NCBI GenBank assembly: GCA_014804675.1
Contig: JAAUZH010000004.1
Location: 188,390-252,389, forward strand
DNA length: 64,000 nucleotides
Source: Lachnospiraceae bacterium
GTDB taxonomy: Bacteria; Bacillota; Clostridia; Lachnospirales; Lachnospiraceae
Direction: 5' to 3'
In this document: piece after piece, positions 16,942 to 26,050 of the stretch
How positions within the stretch are numbered: the stretch's first letter is position 1
Layout: every line of letters starts with the position of its first letter
Position numbers and translations under genes: made by a program
The notes under the pieces: generated by a model
What the model was told of the DNA's origin: nothing
Database searches by the model: none
What the model saw: only the letters and a program-made list of their open reading frames with translations

Positions 16942-18996
16942 TTATATTGTTTTTCCATGCTCTTTTTCCATCTGCATAAGCAGGCGGTTCTTTAAAAGCC
17001 TATGACCTTCTCCAGTCAATGCTCTATCTTCTCTAAGCAGCCTGTTTACATCCTCCGATGCGTTTGTAAGCATTTGGGAATCCGTGTAAATATCCGCAAT
17101 CTTAAAAGAAAAGGAACCGCTTTGCAAAATTCCAAGCATATCCCCCGGTCCTCTCAGCCTAAGATCCTCATTGGCAATGAAAAAACCGTCGTTGGAATGG
17201 TTCAGTATGTCAAGCCGTTCCTTGGAACGGTCATTTTCCTTCGTATCAATGAAAATACAGTAGGATTGATGGCTGCCTCTTCCTACCCGGCCCCTTAGCT
17301 GATGGAGCGCTGCAAGACCAAAGCGGTCTGCATTTTCCACCATCATAACAGAGGCATTTGGAACGTTGATTCCCACTTCGATTACCGTAGTAGACACAAG
17401 CACCTGTATATTTCCTTTGGAAAACTCCTCCATAATCTGATTCTTTTTAGAAGGGGGCATTTTCCCATGCAGATGCCCGATTTGAATGGAATCATCCAAC
17501 TCTTTTTTTAAATTTTTTGCATAATCCATTACATTTTCCAGCTCATCCATTACGCCGCTTTCTACCATAGGGCAGATAATATAAGCCTGCCTGCCTTCCT
17601 TTACCTGGGCTTCTATGAATTCATATGCCTTTTTCCGAAAGCCGATGCCCACTACGCAGTTTTTAATGGGAAGGCGGTTTTTCGGCAGCTCCGGTATGGT
17701 GGAAACCGCCAGCTCCCCATATAAAATAATGGCAAGGGAACGAGGAATGGGCGTTGCGGACATAACCAAAGTATGCACGTCTCCGCCTTTTTTCGTCAGC
17801 TTTTCTCTTTGAGCAACGCCAAATCTATGCTGTTCATCCGTTACTACAAGGGCTAAATCCTGAAACTCCACATTATCTTCCAGCAACGCATGGGTGCCGA
17901 TAATAAGGTTATAACTGCCATCCTGAATCTTCTCCTTTGCTTCCCTTTTTCCCTTTGCAGTAAGGGAACCTACTAAAAGGACCGGATGAAAGGGCAGTCC
18001 GTATTCTCTTATCATCCCGCTTACGGTTTCATAATGCTGCACTGCCAGAACTTCCGTAGGCGCCATAAGAGCTCCTTGATATCCATTGGAAACACACAAT
18101 AAAAGACTTAACAAGGCGATAATCGTTTTGCCGGAACCCACATCCCCCTGCAAAAGCCGATTTAAAGTGCCTCCTCCACATAAATCCCCTTCTATTTCCT
18201 CCCATGCTTTTTTCTGGGAATCCGTAAGACGGTAAGGAAGGGCTTCCATCAGCCGCCCTGTATGGGCGGTAGGAATCATGGCATGGCTGTTTTCCTTTGC
18301 CTGTAAATCCTCTTTTAAATACTTAATGGATAAAATGAAAAAGAAGAATTCCTCATAGGCAAGCCGCTTTCTTGCCTGAATCATCTCTTCCCCTCCCTTT
18401 GGATTATGAATGGCCTTAAGGGCGCCTATATAAGATGGAAATCCGTATTTTTCAACCAGTTCACAGGGCAGGTGTTCCGGAATATCCTCCAATGCTTCCA
18501 ATGCCTTTTTGATATATTTTTTTAGCGTATCATTGGAAAGACCTTTTGTCTTTGCATATACAGGCTGCAGAGTTCCCGGAAGCTTTGCATATTCTTCCGG
18601 CTTGAATAACCTGGGCTGTTCCATGGATAATAAGACGCCTTTTTTGTGTACATTGCCGGAAAAAACATATTCATTACCGGGCTTTAGGGTCTTTTTTAAA
18701 TAGGGCATATTGAAATATGTGATTTTCACGATACCCGTTTCATCTCCTGCCTGCAGGGACAAAATAGATTTTCCTCTGTGGTGTACCAGGGATGGCTCTT
18801 TCATGATTTTTCCCAAAAAAGCAGTTCTTCCGCTTTCCGGAAGTTCACAAATCTTTAAAGCATCCTGATAAGTTTCAAAATCTCTTGGGAAATGATGCAC
18901 AAGCTCTCCTAGTGTCTCAATATTCAGTTTTTGAAAAAGAAGGGCATTTTTTTCACCAATGCCCTTCAATTCTGTAATATTGCTGGAAAAATTCAT
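16942..18996 (-). CDS. recG: ATP-dependent DNA helicase RecG
   Basis: 684 residues, the full length of the family. RecG remodels stalled replication forks and branch-migrates Holliday junctions. An N-terminal wedge/OB domain (about 60-150) precedes helicase motifs: Walker A GDVGSGKT, motif II DEQH, SATPIPR, and in the second RecA domain STTVIEVGINVPNAS and QLRGRVGRG, followed by the TRG-type segment. It follows fakA closely. The fakA-recG neighbourhood is common in Firmicutes. Confidence 0.97.
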   Translation of the reverse strand: MNFSSNITELKGIGEKNALLFQKLNIETLGELVHHFPRDFETYQDALKICELPESGRTAFLGKIMKEPSLVHHRGKSILSLQAGDETGIVKITYFNMPYLKKTLKPGNEYVFSGNVHKKGVLLSMEQPRLFKPEEYAKLPGTLQPVYAKTKGLSNDTLKKYIKKALEALEDIPEHLPCELVEKYGFPSYIGALKAIHNPKGGEEMIQARKRLAYEEFFFFILSIKYLKEDLQAKENSHAMIPTAHTGRLMEALPYRLTDSQKKAWEEIEGDLCGGGTLNRLLQGDVGSGKTIIALLSLLLCVSNGYQGALMAPTEVLAVQHYETVSGMIREYGLPFHPVLLVGSLTAKGKREAKEKIQDGSYNLIIGTHALLEDNVEFQDLALVVTDEQHRFGVAQREKLTKKGGDVHTLVMSATPIPRSLAIILYGELAVSTIPELPKNRLPIKNCVVGIGFRKKAYEFIEAQVKEGRQAYIICPMVESGVMDELENVMDYAKNLKKELDDSIQIGHLHGKMPPSKKNQIMEEFSKGNIQVLVSTTVIEVGINVPNASVMMVENADRFGLAALHQLRGRVGRGSHQSYCIFIDTKENDRSKERLDILNHSNDGFFIANEDLRLRGPGDMLGILQSGSFSFKIADIYTDSQMLTNASEDVNRLLREDRALTGEGHRLLKNRLLMQMEKEHGKTI

Positions 18997-19016
18997 AACA
19001 ACTTCCCATTCTGTTT

Positions 19017-20672
19017 CTATTCTGCCGAAATGACATAATAGTAAATCGGCTGGCCGCCAAACTGAAGCTCCACGTCACATTCTGAATAAAGCTTCTCGAT
19101 TTCGGCTCCCACCTTTTGAGCCTCTTCTTCTTTGACATCCTGTCCGTAATAGATACTGATCAGTTCTACCTCATCATCACCAATCATTTCCTCTACCATT
19201 TCTATAGTAGTTTCCATAATATCCTTGCCAACAGCTAAAATGCCGTGATCCCCAATGCCCATTATATCATTTTGCCGAATGGTCTTTTCCTCAATTACCG
19301 TATCTCTTACGGCATAAGTAACCTGACCGGTCTTTACATTGCTGATTTCAGCCAGCATATTCTGTTCATTTTCCTCTGCAGACATATCCGGCATATAATT
19401 GATAATGGCTGTAATCCCCTGGGGAATGTTCTTGGTGGGAATTACGATGACCTTTTTATCTTCTACCAGCGACTGTGCCTGATTTGCTGCCAGAATAATA
19501 TTCTTATTGTTAGGGAAGATAAACACATTCTTGGCATTCACCTGTTCAATGGCGCTTAAAATATCCTCCGTGCTGGGATTCATGGTCTGCCCGCCTTCAA
19601 TGATCACATCCACTCCCAAATCCGTTAGGATTTCATTTAAGCCTTCTCCAATGGAAACAGAAATAAATCCGGTATCTTTTGGCGGTTCTTGTTTCCCGGC
19701 TGCCTGTTTCTTTTCCTCTTCCTTAAAAAGCTTTTCCTGATGCTCTAAGCGCATATTGTCAATCTTCATATTGGACAGAGCGCCGTATTTTAATGCCCGC
19801 TGAATAGCAAGCCCTGGATCGTTTGTATGCACATGTACTTTTACGATGTCGTCATCTGCAACCACTACGATAGAATCACCAATGGACTCCAAAAATGCTT
19901 TAAAATCCATTTCATGCTTTATATTAAATGTTTTGGAAAGCATGATAATGAACTCTGTACAATAACCGTATTTGATATGGGACGTATCCGCTGCAAGACT
20001 GTCAACGCTTACCGTCTTGCTTGTTGCTTCCACATCAAAGGAAAGATCGATTTCTTCCCCTCTATATGCCATCAGGCAGCCCTTTAATACTTCAATGAGC
20101 CCCTGTCCGCCGGAATCCACTACTCCAGCCTGCTTTAATACCGGAAGCATTTCCGGCGTCTTTTCAAGAACTTCTTCCCCATAGGCAATGACCGCTTCCA
20201 TGAAGCTGTCCAGATCCTGCGTATTTTCCAGCTCTTTTGCTTTTTGGGAAATTCCCTTTGCCACAGTGAGAATCGTTCCCTCTTTTGGCTTCATAACTGC
20301 CTTATATGCGCTTTCCACAGCCTTTTCCATGGCTTTTACAAGGGTTTTTATGTCAAGCACTTCCTGCTCTCCGATTACCTTGCTGAAGCCTCTGAACAAC
20401 TGTGACAGGATTACACCGGAATTTCCTCTTGCTCCCCGTAAGGAACCGGAAGAAATCGCCTTTGCAAGCTGCTTGAAATCAGGAGTCTCTCCTAATGCAG
20501 CCACTTCCTTTGCAGCAGACATGATAGTCAGCGTCATATTCGTTCCGGTATCCCCGTCCGGAACAGGAAATACATTTAATTCATTGATATATTCTTTTTT
20601 TACCTCAAGATTTTTTGCACCGGCTAAGAACATATGGGAAAGTGTCTTAGCATCGATTGTATTAACCGCCAC
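19017..20672 (-). CDS. fakA: Fatty acid kinase subunit FakA (DAK2-domain YloV family)
   Basis: 551 residues, the normal length. The N-terminal DAK2 kinase domain (about 10-200) shows FPVPDGDTGTNM, the ATP/Mg-binding loop, and GARGNSGVILSQLFRG. A middle domain (KYGYCTEFIIM) and a C-terminal DegV-like or regulatory region follow. It phosphorylates fatty acids carried by FakB/DegV proteins for entry into phospholipid synthesis. The candidate partner is at 16035. It lies 13 bases after the Asp23 gene, a widely conserved pairing. Confidence 0.93.
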   Translation of the reverse strand: MAVNTIDAKTLSHMFLAGAKNLEVKKEYINELNVFPVPDGDTGTNMTLTIMSAAKEVAALGETPDFKQLAKAISSGSLRGARGNSGVILSQLFRGFSKVIGEQEVLDIKTLVKAMEKAVESAYKAVMKPKEGTILTVAKGISQKAKELENTQDLDSFMEAVIAYGEEVLEKTPEMLPVLKQAGVVDSGGQGLIEVLKGCLMAYRGEEIDLSFDVEATSKTVSVDSLAADTSHIKYGYCTEFIIMLSKTFNIKHEMDFKAFLESIGDSIVVVADDDIVKVHVHTNDPGLAIQRALKYGALSNMKIDNMRLEHQEKLFKEEEKKQAAGKQEPPKDTGFISVSIGEGLNEILTDLGVDVIIEGGQTMNPSTEDILSAIEQVNAKNVFIFPNNKNIILAANQAQSLVEDKKVIVIPTKNIPQGITAIINYMPDMSAEENEQNMLAEISNVKTGQVTYAVRDTVIEEKTIRQNDIMGIGDHGILAVGKDIMETTIEMVEEMIGDDEVELISIYYGQDVKEEEAQKVGAEIEKLYSECDVELQFGGQPIYYYVISAE

Positions 20673-20685
20673 TACAATATCCTCC

Positions 20686-21042
20686 TTAATCGATTACTCG
20701 AACACCTTCAACAAAGATGTTTACTTTTTCTACTTGAAGACCTGTAAATTCTTCAACCTTGTATTTTACATTGCTTATCAGATTGTCTGAAACCGTTAAA
20801 ATATTAACTCCATAAGCAACAATCAGATGAAAATCAATTGCCAGCTTAGAATTATCTATCTCAACGGAAATACCAGTTGCCAGACTGTCCATTTTTAAAA
20901 GCTTTACAAGCCCGTCCTTTACATTTACACTTGCCATGCCCACAATTCCGAAGCATTCCACTGCCACGCTGCCTGCGTAGTTGGCAATTACTTCACGATC
21001 TATTACTATATTGCCAAGATGTGTATTCATCATACTTTTCAT
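20686..21042 (-). CDS. Asp23/Gls24-family envelope stress protein
   Basis: 118 residues, an Asp23/Gls24 (DUF322) protein. It begins MKSMMNTHLGNIVIDREVIA and contains NYAGSVAVECFGIVGMASV and the hydrophobic repeat IDFHLIVAYGVNILTVSDNL. These small proteins bind the inner face of the membrane and respond to envelope stress. It is the first gene of the asp23-fakA-recG-degV run. Palindrome copy B lies upstream, between it and the divergent rpmB promoter. Confidence 0.92.
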   Translation of the reverse strand: MKSMMNTHLGNIVIDREVIANYAGSVAVECFGIVGMASVNVKDGLVKLLKMDSLATGISVEIDNSKLAIDFHLIVAYGVNILTVSDNLISNVKYKVEEFTGLQVEKVNIFVEGVRVID

Positions 21043-21132
21043 AGGTCTAACCTCCCTTAAATTTCATGCTTACTAATGATTATAACCGATTTTATGAAAA
21101 AATGGAACAGAGATTGAAAAAAAATGGGGGGA

Positions 21133-21324
21133 TGGGGGTTTGATAAGGGGGGACGCAGTGGCAGGCGGAGCATGTTGTAGTCTTAGGGGCACGCTTTCGC
21201 TCTGCAAAGACGCAGCGGTACTAACGCACCAAAGCACGGTGCGTAAGGACCGGCGCCTTTGCCAAGGCCTCTAAGACTACAACATGCTCCACCTGCCCCT
21301 GCTGGTTATCGAAAGCCCCCAAGG
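21133..21324 (-). repeat. Palindromic intergenic element, copy B
   Basis: Thirty-five-base arms (21155-21189 and 21268-21302) with three non-Watson-Crick positions, one of them G-T, around exactly 78 nt. The head GGGTTTGATAAGGGGGGACG and tail CTGGTTATCGAAAGC match other copies in part. The arms resemble those of copy C (GGAGCATGTTGTAGTCT versus AGAGCATGTAGTAGTCT). The copy sits between divergent asp23 and rpmB. Confidence 0.85.
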
Positions 21325-21428
21325 AGTGTGCCCCTAAGACTTCTATATCCTATGCAGTCTCCTACGTCCCCGCAACCAATTTTTTCAATAATCTTCCACA
21401 TTTTTTTGGAATAATAGGAAATTCCCCC

Positions 21429-21457
21429 TTGCAATCCCCTCTCTTATCTGTTAAAAT
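21429..21457 (+). promoter_or_regulatory. Sigma-A promoter of rpmB
   Basis: TTGCAA at 21429-21434, a 17-base spacer and TAAAAT at 21452-21457, followed about 50 bases later by the AGGAGGTG ribosome site and ATG at 21508. Confidence 0.75.
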
Positions 21458-21507
21458 GTTCATGTTGTGAGCAAATAAGCTTAATTTAAGTTATAGGAGG
21501 TGCTATT

Positions 21508-21693
21508 ATGGCTAAGTGTGATATCTGTGGCAAGGGCGTTCATTTTGGAAATGCAGTAAGCCATTCTCATAGAAGATCCAATAAGATTTGGAAATCAAAT
21601 GTAAAAAATGTAAAATGTAAAGTGAACGGAGCTTCTAAAAAGCTTCACGTTTGTACTTCTTGCTTAAGAAGCGGCAAAGTAGAAAGAGCATAA
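21508..21693 (+). CDS. rpmB: 50S ribosomal protein L28
   Basis: 61 residues, the normal length of the short Firmicute form. It begins MAKCDICGKGVHFGNAVSHS and ends with HVCTSCLRSGKVERA. The CxxC pairs near both ends form a zinc-binding knuckle, so this is the zinc-containing C+ type. It is a structural protein of the large ribosomal subunit. It is transcribed alone from a clear promoter and ends at a strong terminator. Confidence 0.98.
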   Translation: MAKCDICGKGVHFGNAVSHSHRRSNKIWKSNVKNVKCKVNGASKKLHVCTSCLRSGKVERA

Positions 21694-21727
21694 TTTACCA
21701 GATCGTAAATAAGAATGAATCAGAAAA

Positions 21728-21755
21728 GGGAACTGCATATACAGTTCCCCTTTTT
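21728..21755 (+). terminator. rpmB terminator
   Basis: GGGAACTG (21728-21735), a six-base loop and the complement (21742-21749) followed by CTTTTT. The A run on the other side suggests it also serves the converging minus-strand genes. Confidence 0.9.
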
Positions 21756-21763
21756 CTTGCTTA

Positions 21764-22240
21764 TTATGCTTCATATCTGTTTTTTACCTGAAGATACTCT
21801 TTCATCTTTTCATATTCCAGATTGATTTTTTGAATGGTACCCGTATCTCCAAACAGGTTGTCCGGATGAAATATCTTAATCAGATCCTTGTACCGCTTTT
21901 TTAATCCCAGAGGATTGGTAACGCCTTTAAAGAAAAATGCATGTTCCTTATAAAAATCGCCTCCCATGCCCTCTTCTTCATATTCCCAATGGGAATAGCC
22001 TCTGGCATAAGCCTTTTGTTTTTCAAACTCTTCTTTTTCCTTTTTAAGGGCTTCCTGATTTTGGGCAAGCTGTTGGAATTCCGCTTCCAGGATTTTAAAT
22101 TTCATATCCAGAAAAGAACGTTCCTGTTTCAATTGTTCCTTTTCGTGACGGACCTGTTTCATCTGACTTTTTAGTTCTTTTTGAAATTCTTCTTTTTCCG
22201 CCTGCAATCTTTCCAGTTCCGAAAGCTGCTTTTCTTCCAT
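21764..22240 (-). CDS. Coiled-coil protein with a C-terminal J-like domain
   Basis: About 158 residues from the ATG at 22240, which has an AAGGAG site. Residues 1-85 form a Lys/Glu/Gln-rich coiled coil. The C-terminal 60 residues read NPLGLKKRYKDLIKIFHPDN, with the HPD tripeptide of J domains that stimulates Hsp70 ATPase, followed by a helix (TIQKINLEYEKMKEYL). The J domain is at the C-terminal end and there is no Gly/Phe region, so it is not a classical DnaJ. Partner and role are unknown; a specialised co-chaperone is plausible. Confidence 0.65.
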   Translation of the reverse strand: MEEKQLSELERLQAEKEEFQKELKSQMKQVRHEKEQLKQERSFLDMKFKILEAEFQQLAQNQEALKKEKEEFEKQKAYARGYSHWEYEEEGMGGDFYKEHAFFFKGVTNPLGLKKRYKDLIKIFHPDNLFGDTGTIQKINLEYEKMKEYLQVKNRYEA

Positions 22241-22262
22241 GTTCCTTCTCCTTGTAAATCCA

Positions 22263-22400
22263 TTATCCACAAAACAAATTAAACCCTACTACCAATAAGA
22301 TTACAGCAACGATAAAGGCAATAATCGCATGTTCAATGAACATCATAAGCAGCATACCGATAGCAATCATAAAGCATGTGTATCCTATCATCTGTTTCAT
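22263..22400 (-). CDS. Small two-span membrane protein
   Basis: 45 residues from the ATG at 22400, with GGGAGG upstream; an in-frame ATG at 22454 is possible but lacks a site. Two hydrophobic spans make up most of it (YTCFMIAIGMLLMMF and IIAFIVAVILLVVGFNLF), separated by a short EHA turn. Function unknown. It ends about 20 bases before the J-domain gene and may be transcribed with it. Confidence 0.55.
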   Translation of the reverse strand: MKQMIGYTCFMIAIGMLLMMFIEHAIIAFIVAVILLVVGFNLFCG

Positions 22401-22496
22401 TCCCACACTACCTCCCATATGCCTGCTATAAGATAGTGTATGCCGCTTTTTCAAACAAGTTCCTGCTCCATGAATGTTTTTCTTTTTATCCTTTTA

Positions 22497-22892
22497 TCAG
22501 ACCGCATCCTCTGGAAAGGCGATGTCTTTTGCAGCATCATCGCTTACCATTTCTTCCTTTGGCTCCGTAAAGCGGTCTATCAGATCCGGAATCATGTCAA
22601 TTACTTTTGTGACAGTATCCTGATTTTTAATGTTCACAAGCTTGGTCTGGCCATTTTTGATTACAAGCACAGCGCTGGGAGACATCTTGCCGGTCAGCCC
22701 CCCTGCACCACCGTTTTTCTTATCTGCAGAGCTGGCACCTGCACCCACTCCAAAGGTAACGTCTACAAGAGGGAGAATAATAGTGTCGCCCACCTGTGTC
22801 GCTTCTCCTACTACTGTTTTGGTGGATAAAAAGCCTTCCATTCCTTTCATTAGTGAACTTACCACATTGTTGAAATTATTTCCATCATTCAT
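22497..22892 (-). CDS. ytfJ: GerW-family sporulation protein YtfJ
   Basis: 131 residues. It begins with VSSLMKGMEGFLSTKTVVGE and contains TIILPLVDVTFGVGAGAS and GGLTGKMSPSAVLVIKNGQ, the hallmarks of the GerW/YtfJ family. In Bacillus it is made in the forespore and needed for normal germination. Its presence is evidence of a spore-forming lineage. The start overlaps the stop of the DUF2953 gene by eight bases, a pairing (DUF2953-ytfJ) also seen in Bacillus, which supports joint function. Confidence 0.93.
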   Translation of the reverse strand: MNDGNNFNNVVSSLMKGMEGFLSTKTVVGEATQVGDTIILPLVDVTFGVGAGASSADKKNGGAGGLTGKMSPSAVLVIKNGQTKLVNIKNQDTVTKVIDMIPDLIDRFTEPKEEMVSDDAAKDIAFPEDAV

Positions 22893-23874
22893 GATTTTTT
22901 CCTCCGGTTAATATATTATACAAATTTTTAATATCCTTATCAAACAAAATGCTCCAGCCGAGCTTCAACAGGTTAAATACCCGGATTCTGCCTATTAGAA
23001 AAAAATCCCCTTGGAATATCGTCCGTTCAAAATCCGGTATAACAGTAATATGATTGCCGAAGACCGGGTAAAACATACTTATGAATCCAAGCGCTTCTCC
23101 TGTAGCGCCCGGGTCTCCGAAGCCAAAGAGAATATTTCCTTTTACCTTTTTGGGGCTTATGTGTTTTAAAAATTTCAGAATCTGTTTTTTGCCTTTTGCA
23201 ATAGCCCGTCTGCTTTCTTCCCTTTCCAGAACCTCTTTGTACCAGGAAATGGTTTCCTTCAGGTTTTCAAGCTTTTCTTTCATGTTAAGAATAGTGTACT
23301 TGATATTCCTTACTTTTTCAAATACTTTTTGGATAAACAGCTTTACTTTTTGAATAAATTCCTTTATAGGACGGAAAATCTTTTGGAACAGGGAAATCTT
23401 CTCTTCCACCTCTTCACTTTCTGTTGCCTCCACTTGCTCCAAGTCCTTCGGTTCCTGTTGCATTTCATCTATAGAAACCTGCCGGTATTCTATCTTTGTG
23501 GAATCCTCCTGCTTCTCTGGTTCTTTCCTTCCTTCTTGTTTCTTCCCTTCCTGCTTTTTCTTGACGGTTCTCTGTTTTCTTTTTTTCTTATCCGGCTTTT
23601 CTTTCTTTTTCTGTTTTCCGCCAAGTACATCATAAACCGGAATGCCAAGCAGGTATAAGATGCAGGACAATTGTTCCTCATATTTTATTTTTCCGTAAAT
23701 AAGCGGAAATAACCAGGAAATCCGCATATAAAACAGCATCCGTTCCTGCTTTTCGCCTTTGATCCGATATACCGCCGGGCAAAAAAGCGCCAAAAGAAGC
23801 ACTACCAGCAGAAAAATCAGCAGGCACAAAAGGACGGTTCCTATGATTTTCAATATCGTTAATAAGAGCGCCAT
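22885..23874 (-). CDS. DUF2953 membrane protein
   Basis: 329 residues. One N-terminal membrane span (residues 5-33, leucine- and valine-rich), then a long Lys/Glu-rich coiled or disordered stretch (about 85-210) that is unusually basic and acidic, and a C-terminal DUF2953 domain (FGFGDPGATGEALGFISMFY, a glycine-rich motif). The family is paired with ytfJ in spore-formers; its function is unknown and forespore expression is likely. The long charged insert makes it larger than the Bacillus protein. It overlaps both neighbours by a few bases, so all are one operon. Confidence 0.8.
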   Translation of the reverse strand: MALLLTILKIIGTVLLCLLIFLLVVLLLALFCPAVYRIKGEKQERMLFYMRISWLFPLIYGKIKYEEQLSCILYLLGIPVYDVLGGKQKKKEKPDKKKRKQRTVKKKQEGKKQEGRKEPEKQEDSTKIEYRQVSIDEMQQEPKDLEQVEATESEEVEEKISLFQKIFRPIKEFIQKVKLFIQKVFEKVRNIKYTILNMKEKLENLKETISWYKEVLEREESRRAIAKGKKQILKFLKHISPKKVKGNILFGFGDPGATGEALGFISMFYPVFGNHITVIPDFERTIFQGDFFLIGRIRVFNLLKLGWSILFDKDIKNLYNILTGGKNHE

Positions 23875-24191
23875 GTTGCTTCCTCCAAAACAAGGAGTTT
23901 TTCTTTAAACTGCCATGTACCATAAGCGGCAACAAAGTCTGTCACCATGTGGACAACAAGCTTTACCGCCATTTCATAAGAAGAAGCAAGCCCTATGATA
24001 TGCAGCTCCTCCTTTGGGAAATATTTTTGTTTCAACATTCCCACATGGAAAATATCAAACAAGTCACTGCCCTTGGAAAGCGCAATCACATAAACGCCTA
24101 ATTGCCCGGCATTTCTACGGATTTTACGGATTATTTTCTTTTTCTTCTTTTGGATGGTTTCATCACAATATAATTTGCTATAAAAAGTCAT
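23859..24191 (-). CDS. Conserved hypothetical 110-residue protein
   Basis: A small soluble protein with a very basic N-terminal patch (IQKKKKKIIRKIRRNAGQLG) followed by a compact alpha/beta stretch (VYVIALSKGSDLFDIFHVGM, then IIGLASSYEMAVKLVVHMV). No family name is recognised. It is the first gene of a run into DUF2953 and ytfJ, overlapping the former by 16 bases, so it may also belong to sporulation. The start codon ATG at 24191 has no strong ribosome site. Confidence 0.6.
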   Translation of the reverse strand: MTFYSKLYCDETIQKKKKKIIRKIRRNAGQLGVYVIALSKGSDLFDIFHVGMLKQKYFPKEELHIIGLASSYEMAVKLVVHMVTDFVAAYGTWQFKEKLLVLEEATWRSY

Positions 24192-24358
24192 CGTTCTTTA
24201 TTTCCATTCCATAAAAGTATACCATGTACAAAAATTATTAAACAAAATCAGTATATCACATTTTTATGAGAAAACCTATAGAAAGATTTTCATTGACATT
24301 TTTGCTGTTTTCGTACAATAATTTTAACAGGAATACTTTTTATAAGGAGACAGGTTTT

Positions 24359-25414
24359 ATGAAATCAGTAGCAAGAATGGCATTAGAAGCCGGGATGATC
24401 CTTGGGGAGGACGTATATTCCTATCAAAATGTACTTGTTGCAAAAGAAAATACAGTAGTTGACAATCCGCTCATTGCAAAGCTTGCCAGATATTCCATTA
24501 TGTGCGTCAGCATTAAAGAGCCTGCAGATATGGAAGTGACCCGCTATGAACGGGTCCGGGCAAGCAAGTCCTTTAAAAACTTTGAGGCTGCATATGAAAA
24601 GAATTTAAAAGCCTATAAATATATGATAGATGATTTTCTCAAAAAGCAGACCCCTGTGAATCCCACTTTTCTTCTTCAACTCCATGATAATATAAGGAAA
24701 AGCATTGGAAGCGGTGAACAGCTTTTAGATATGCTCTGTTATTTGCAGCCAAGGGAAGACACTCTTACCTATGCCCATTGCTTAAATTCCGCACTGATTG
24801 GTAATGTATTCGGTACATGGCTTTCCCTTCCGGAGGATGACTTAAAGACTTTGACCCTTTGCGGCTTCTTTTATGACATTGGAGAACTGAAGCTGCCCCA
24901 TCGCCTGATCTGGAAGCAGGACAAATTAAATGAGTTTGAATACAATTGGCTAAAAACCCACACCACTCTTGGCTATGAATTGGTAAAAGACCAGGATTTG
25001 AACACTCACATAAAAAATTGCACCCTTCTTCATCATGAGAGGTGCGATGGTTCCGGTTATCCAAAAAAGCGAAAGGGAGAGGAAATCGACCGCTTCTCCA
25101 AATATATAGCCATAGTAGATAGTTATGGAGCCATGACTTCTGATAGAGCCTTCCGGGATTCCCTTACGCCCTTTCAAGTCATTGATAATTTTGAAAAACA
25201 GGGCTTTGAGAAATATGATGCGATTCCATTACAGCTCATACTGAAAAAGATAGCATATGCCCAGTCAGGCAAGCATGTGCGTCTTTCCGATGGCACAGAG
25301 GCGGATGTGAGTCTCATCAATGAAGACAAATTGTCTTCTCCCGTTGTGAAAAGCAAAGAAACGATTATAGATTTAAGACAATATCCCAGTCTGGAGATTT
25401 CGGCATTCTTATAG
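24359..25414 (+). CDS. HD-GYP-domain protein with a degenerate HD pair
   Basis: 351 residues from the ATG at 24359, which has an AAGGAG site. The C-terminal half is an HD-GYP-type domain, the family that hydrolyses cyclic di-GMP. It keeps HHERCDGSGYP, the FSKYIAIVDSYGAMTSDRA segment and the H-T-TLGYEL helix. The central HD dyad reads FFYDIGELKLP, with Tyr in place of His, and the first conserved His is replaced in YAHCLNSAL. Metal binding may therefore be weakened, and it may be a receptor rather than an enzyme. The N-terminal 130 residues are of unknown type. It converges on the Nudix gene. Confidence 0.8.
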   Translation: MKSVARMALEAGMILGEDVYSYQNVLVAKENTVVDNPLIAKLARYSIMCVSIKEPADMEVTRYERVRASKSFKNFEAAYEKNLKAYKYMIDDFLKKQTPVNPTFLLQLHDNIRKSIGSGEQLLDMLCYLQPREDTLTYAHCLNSALIGNVFGTWLSLPEDDLKTLTLCGFFYDIGELKLPHRLIWKQDKLNEFEYNWLKTHTTLGYELVKDQDLNTHIKNCTLLHHERCDGSGYPKKRKGEEIDRFSKYIAIVDSYGAMTSDRAFRDSLTPFQVIDNFEKQGFEKYDAIPLQLILKKIAYAQSGKHVRLSDGTEADVSLINEDKLSSPVVKSKETIIDLRQYPSLEISAFL

Positions 25415-25460
25415 AGAATAGTCAGAAGGAATTTAATGAGAACATGATGAATTCAAAAAG

Positions 25461-25504
25461 CAAAGAGGACATTGCACGAATCATCCTGCAATGTCCTCCT
25501 CTTC
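25461..25504. terminator. Terminator between converging genes
   Basis: AGGACATTGCA (25466-25476) pairs with TGCAATGTCCT (25487-25497) between the HD-GYP and Nudix stops, and flanking A and CT tracts extend the stem. Confidence 0.7.
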
Positions 25505-25514
25505 ACCTTTACTT

Positions 25515-25967
25515 TCAAAAATACTTCTTGTTTCCCCATAGATTTGCTTTCTTCAAATCCAGGTACTCGTTATACGCTTTTTCCAGAATCTGCTTTTCAT
25601 TTGCAAATTTCAGCAAATGATAGGCTTCATGATATTTATAAAACCCGGAATCCACAAAATACTCTTCACGCTGTGGTTTACTGTAATAACTGTCCGCCAT
25701 CATTAAGTACCAATGAACATCTTTTTCCACTATGTCATCCGGTACGTTAAAGGTGTATTCACTTTTTCCTATATATTTAATAATGGAAGCCTTGGCACCT
25801 GACTCTTCCAGCACTTCTCGCAATGCCGTATCTTTAAATTCTTCGTCAGGCTCTACAGTTCCTTTTGGCAGTACCCAGCCTTCATATTTGTTTTTAAAAT
25901 TCTTGTACAAAAGCAGAATCTTGCCTCGAAAAATAACCACACCGCCACAGCTTGTTGCCTCAATCAT
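25515..25967 (-). CDS. Nudix hydrolase
   Basis: 150 residues. The Nudix box GTVEPDEEFKDTALREVLEESG (residues about 36-57) is complete: Gly, Glu, the REVLEE core and the closing Gly. The N-terminal SCGGVVIFRGKILLLYK is a typical first strand. It binds Mg2+ and cleaves a nucleoside diphosphate linked to another group. The substrate is unknown, with dinucleoside polyphosphates a common choice. No partner gene is apparent. Confidence 0.9.
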   Translation of the reverse strand: MIEATSCGGVVIFRGKILLLYKNFKNKYEGWVLPKGTVEPDEEFKDTALREVLEESGAKASIIKYIGKSEYTFNVPDDIVEKDVHWYLMMADSYYSKPQREEYFVDSGFYKYHEAYHLLKFANEKQILEKAYNEYLDLKKANLWGNKKYF

Positions 25968-26050
25968 TGCAATCCCTCCTGTATCTGGTGTGTCCTATCA
26001 CATGACCTTAAAACAAGTATAGAACATTTCAGGAAAGAAAGCAACATAAA

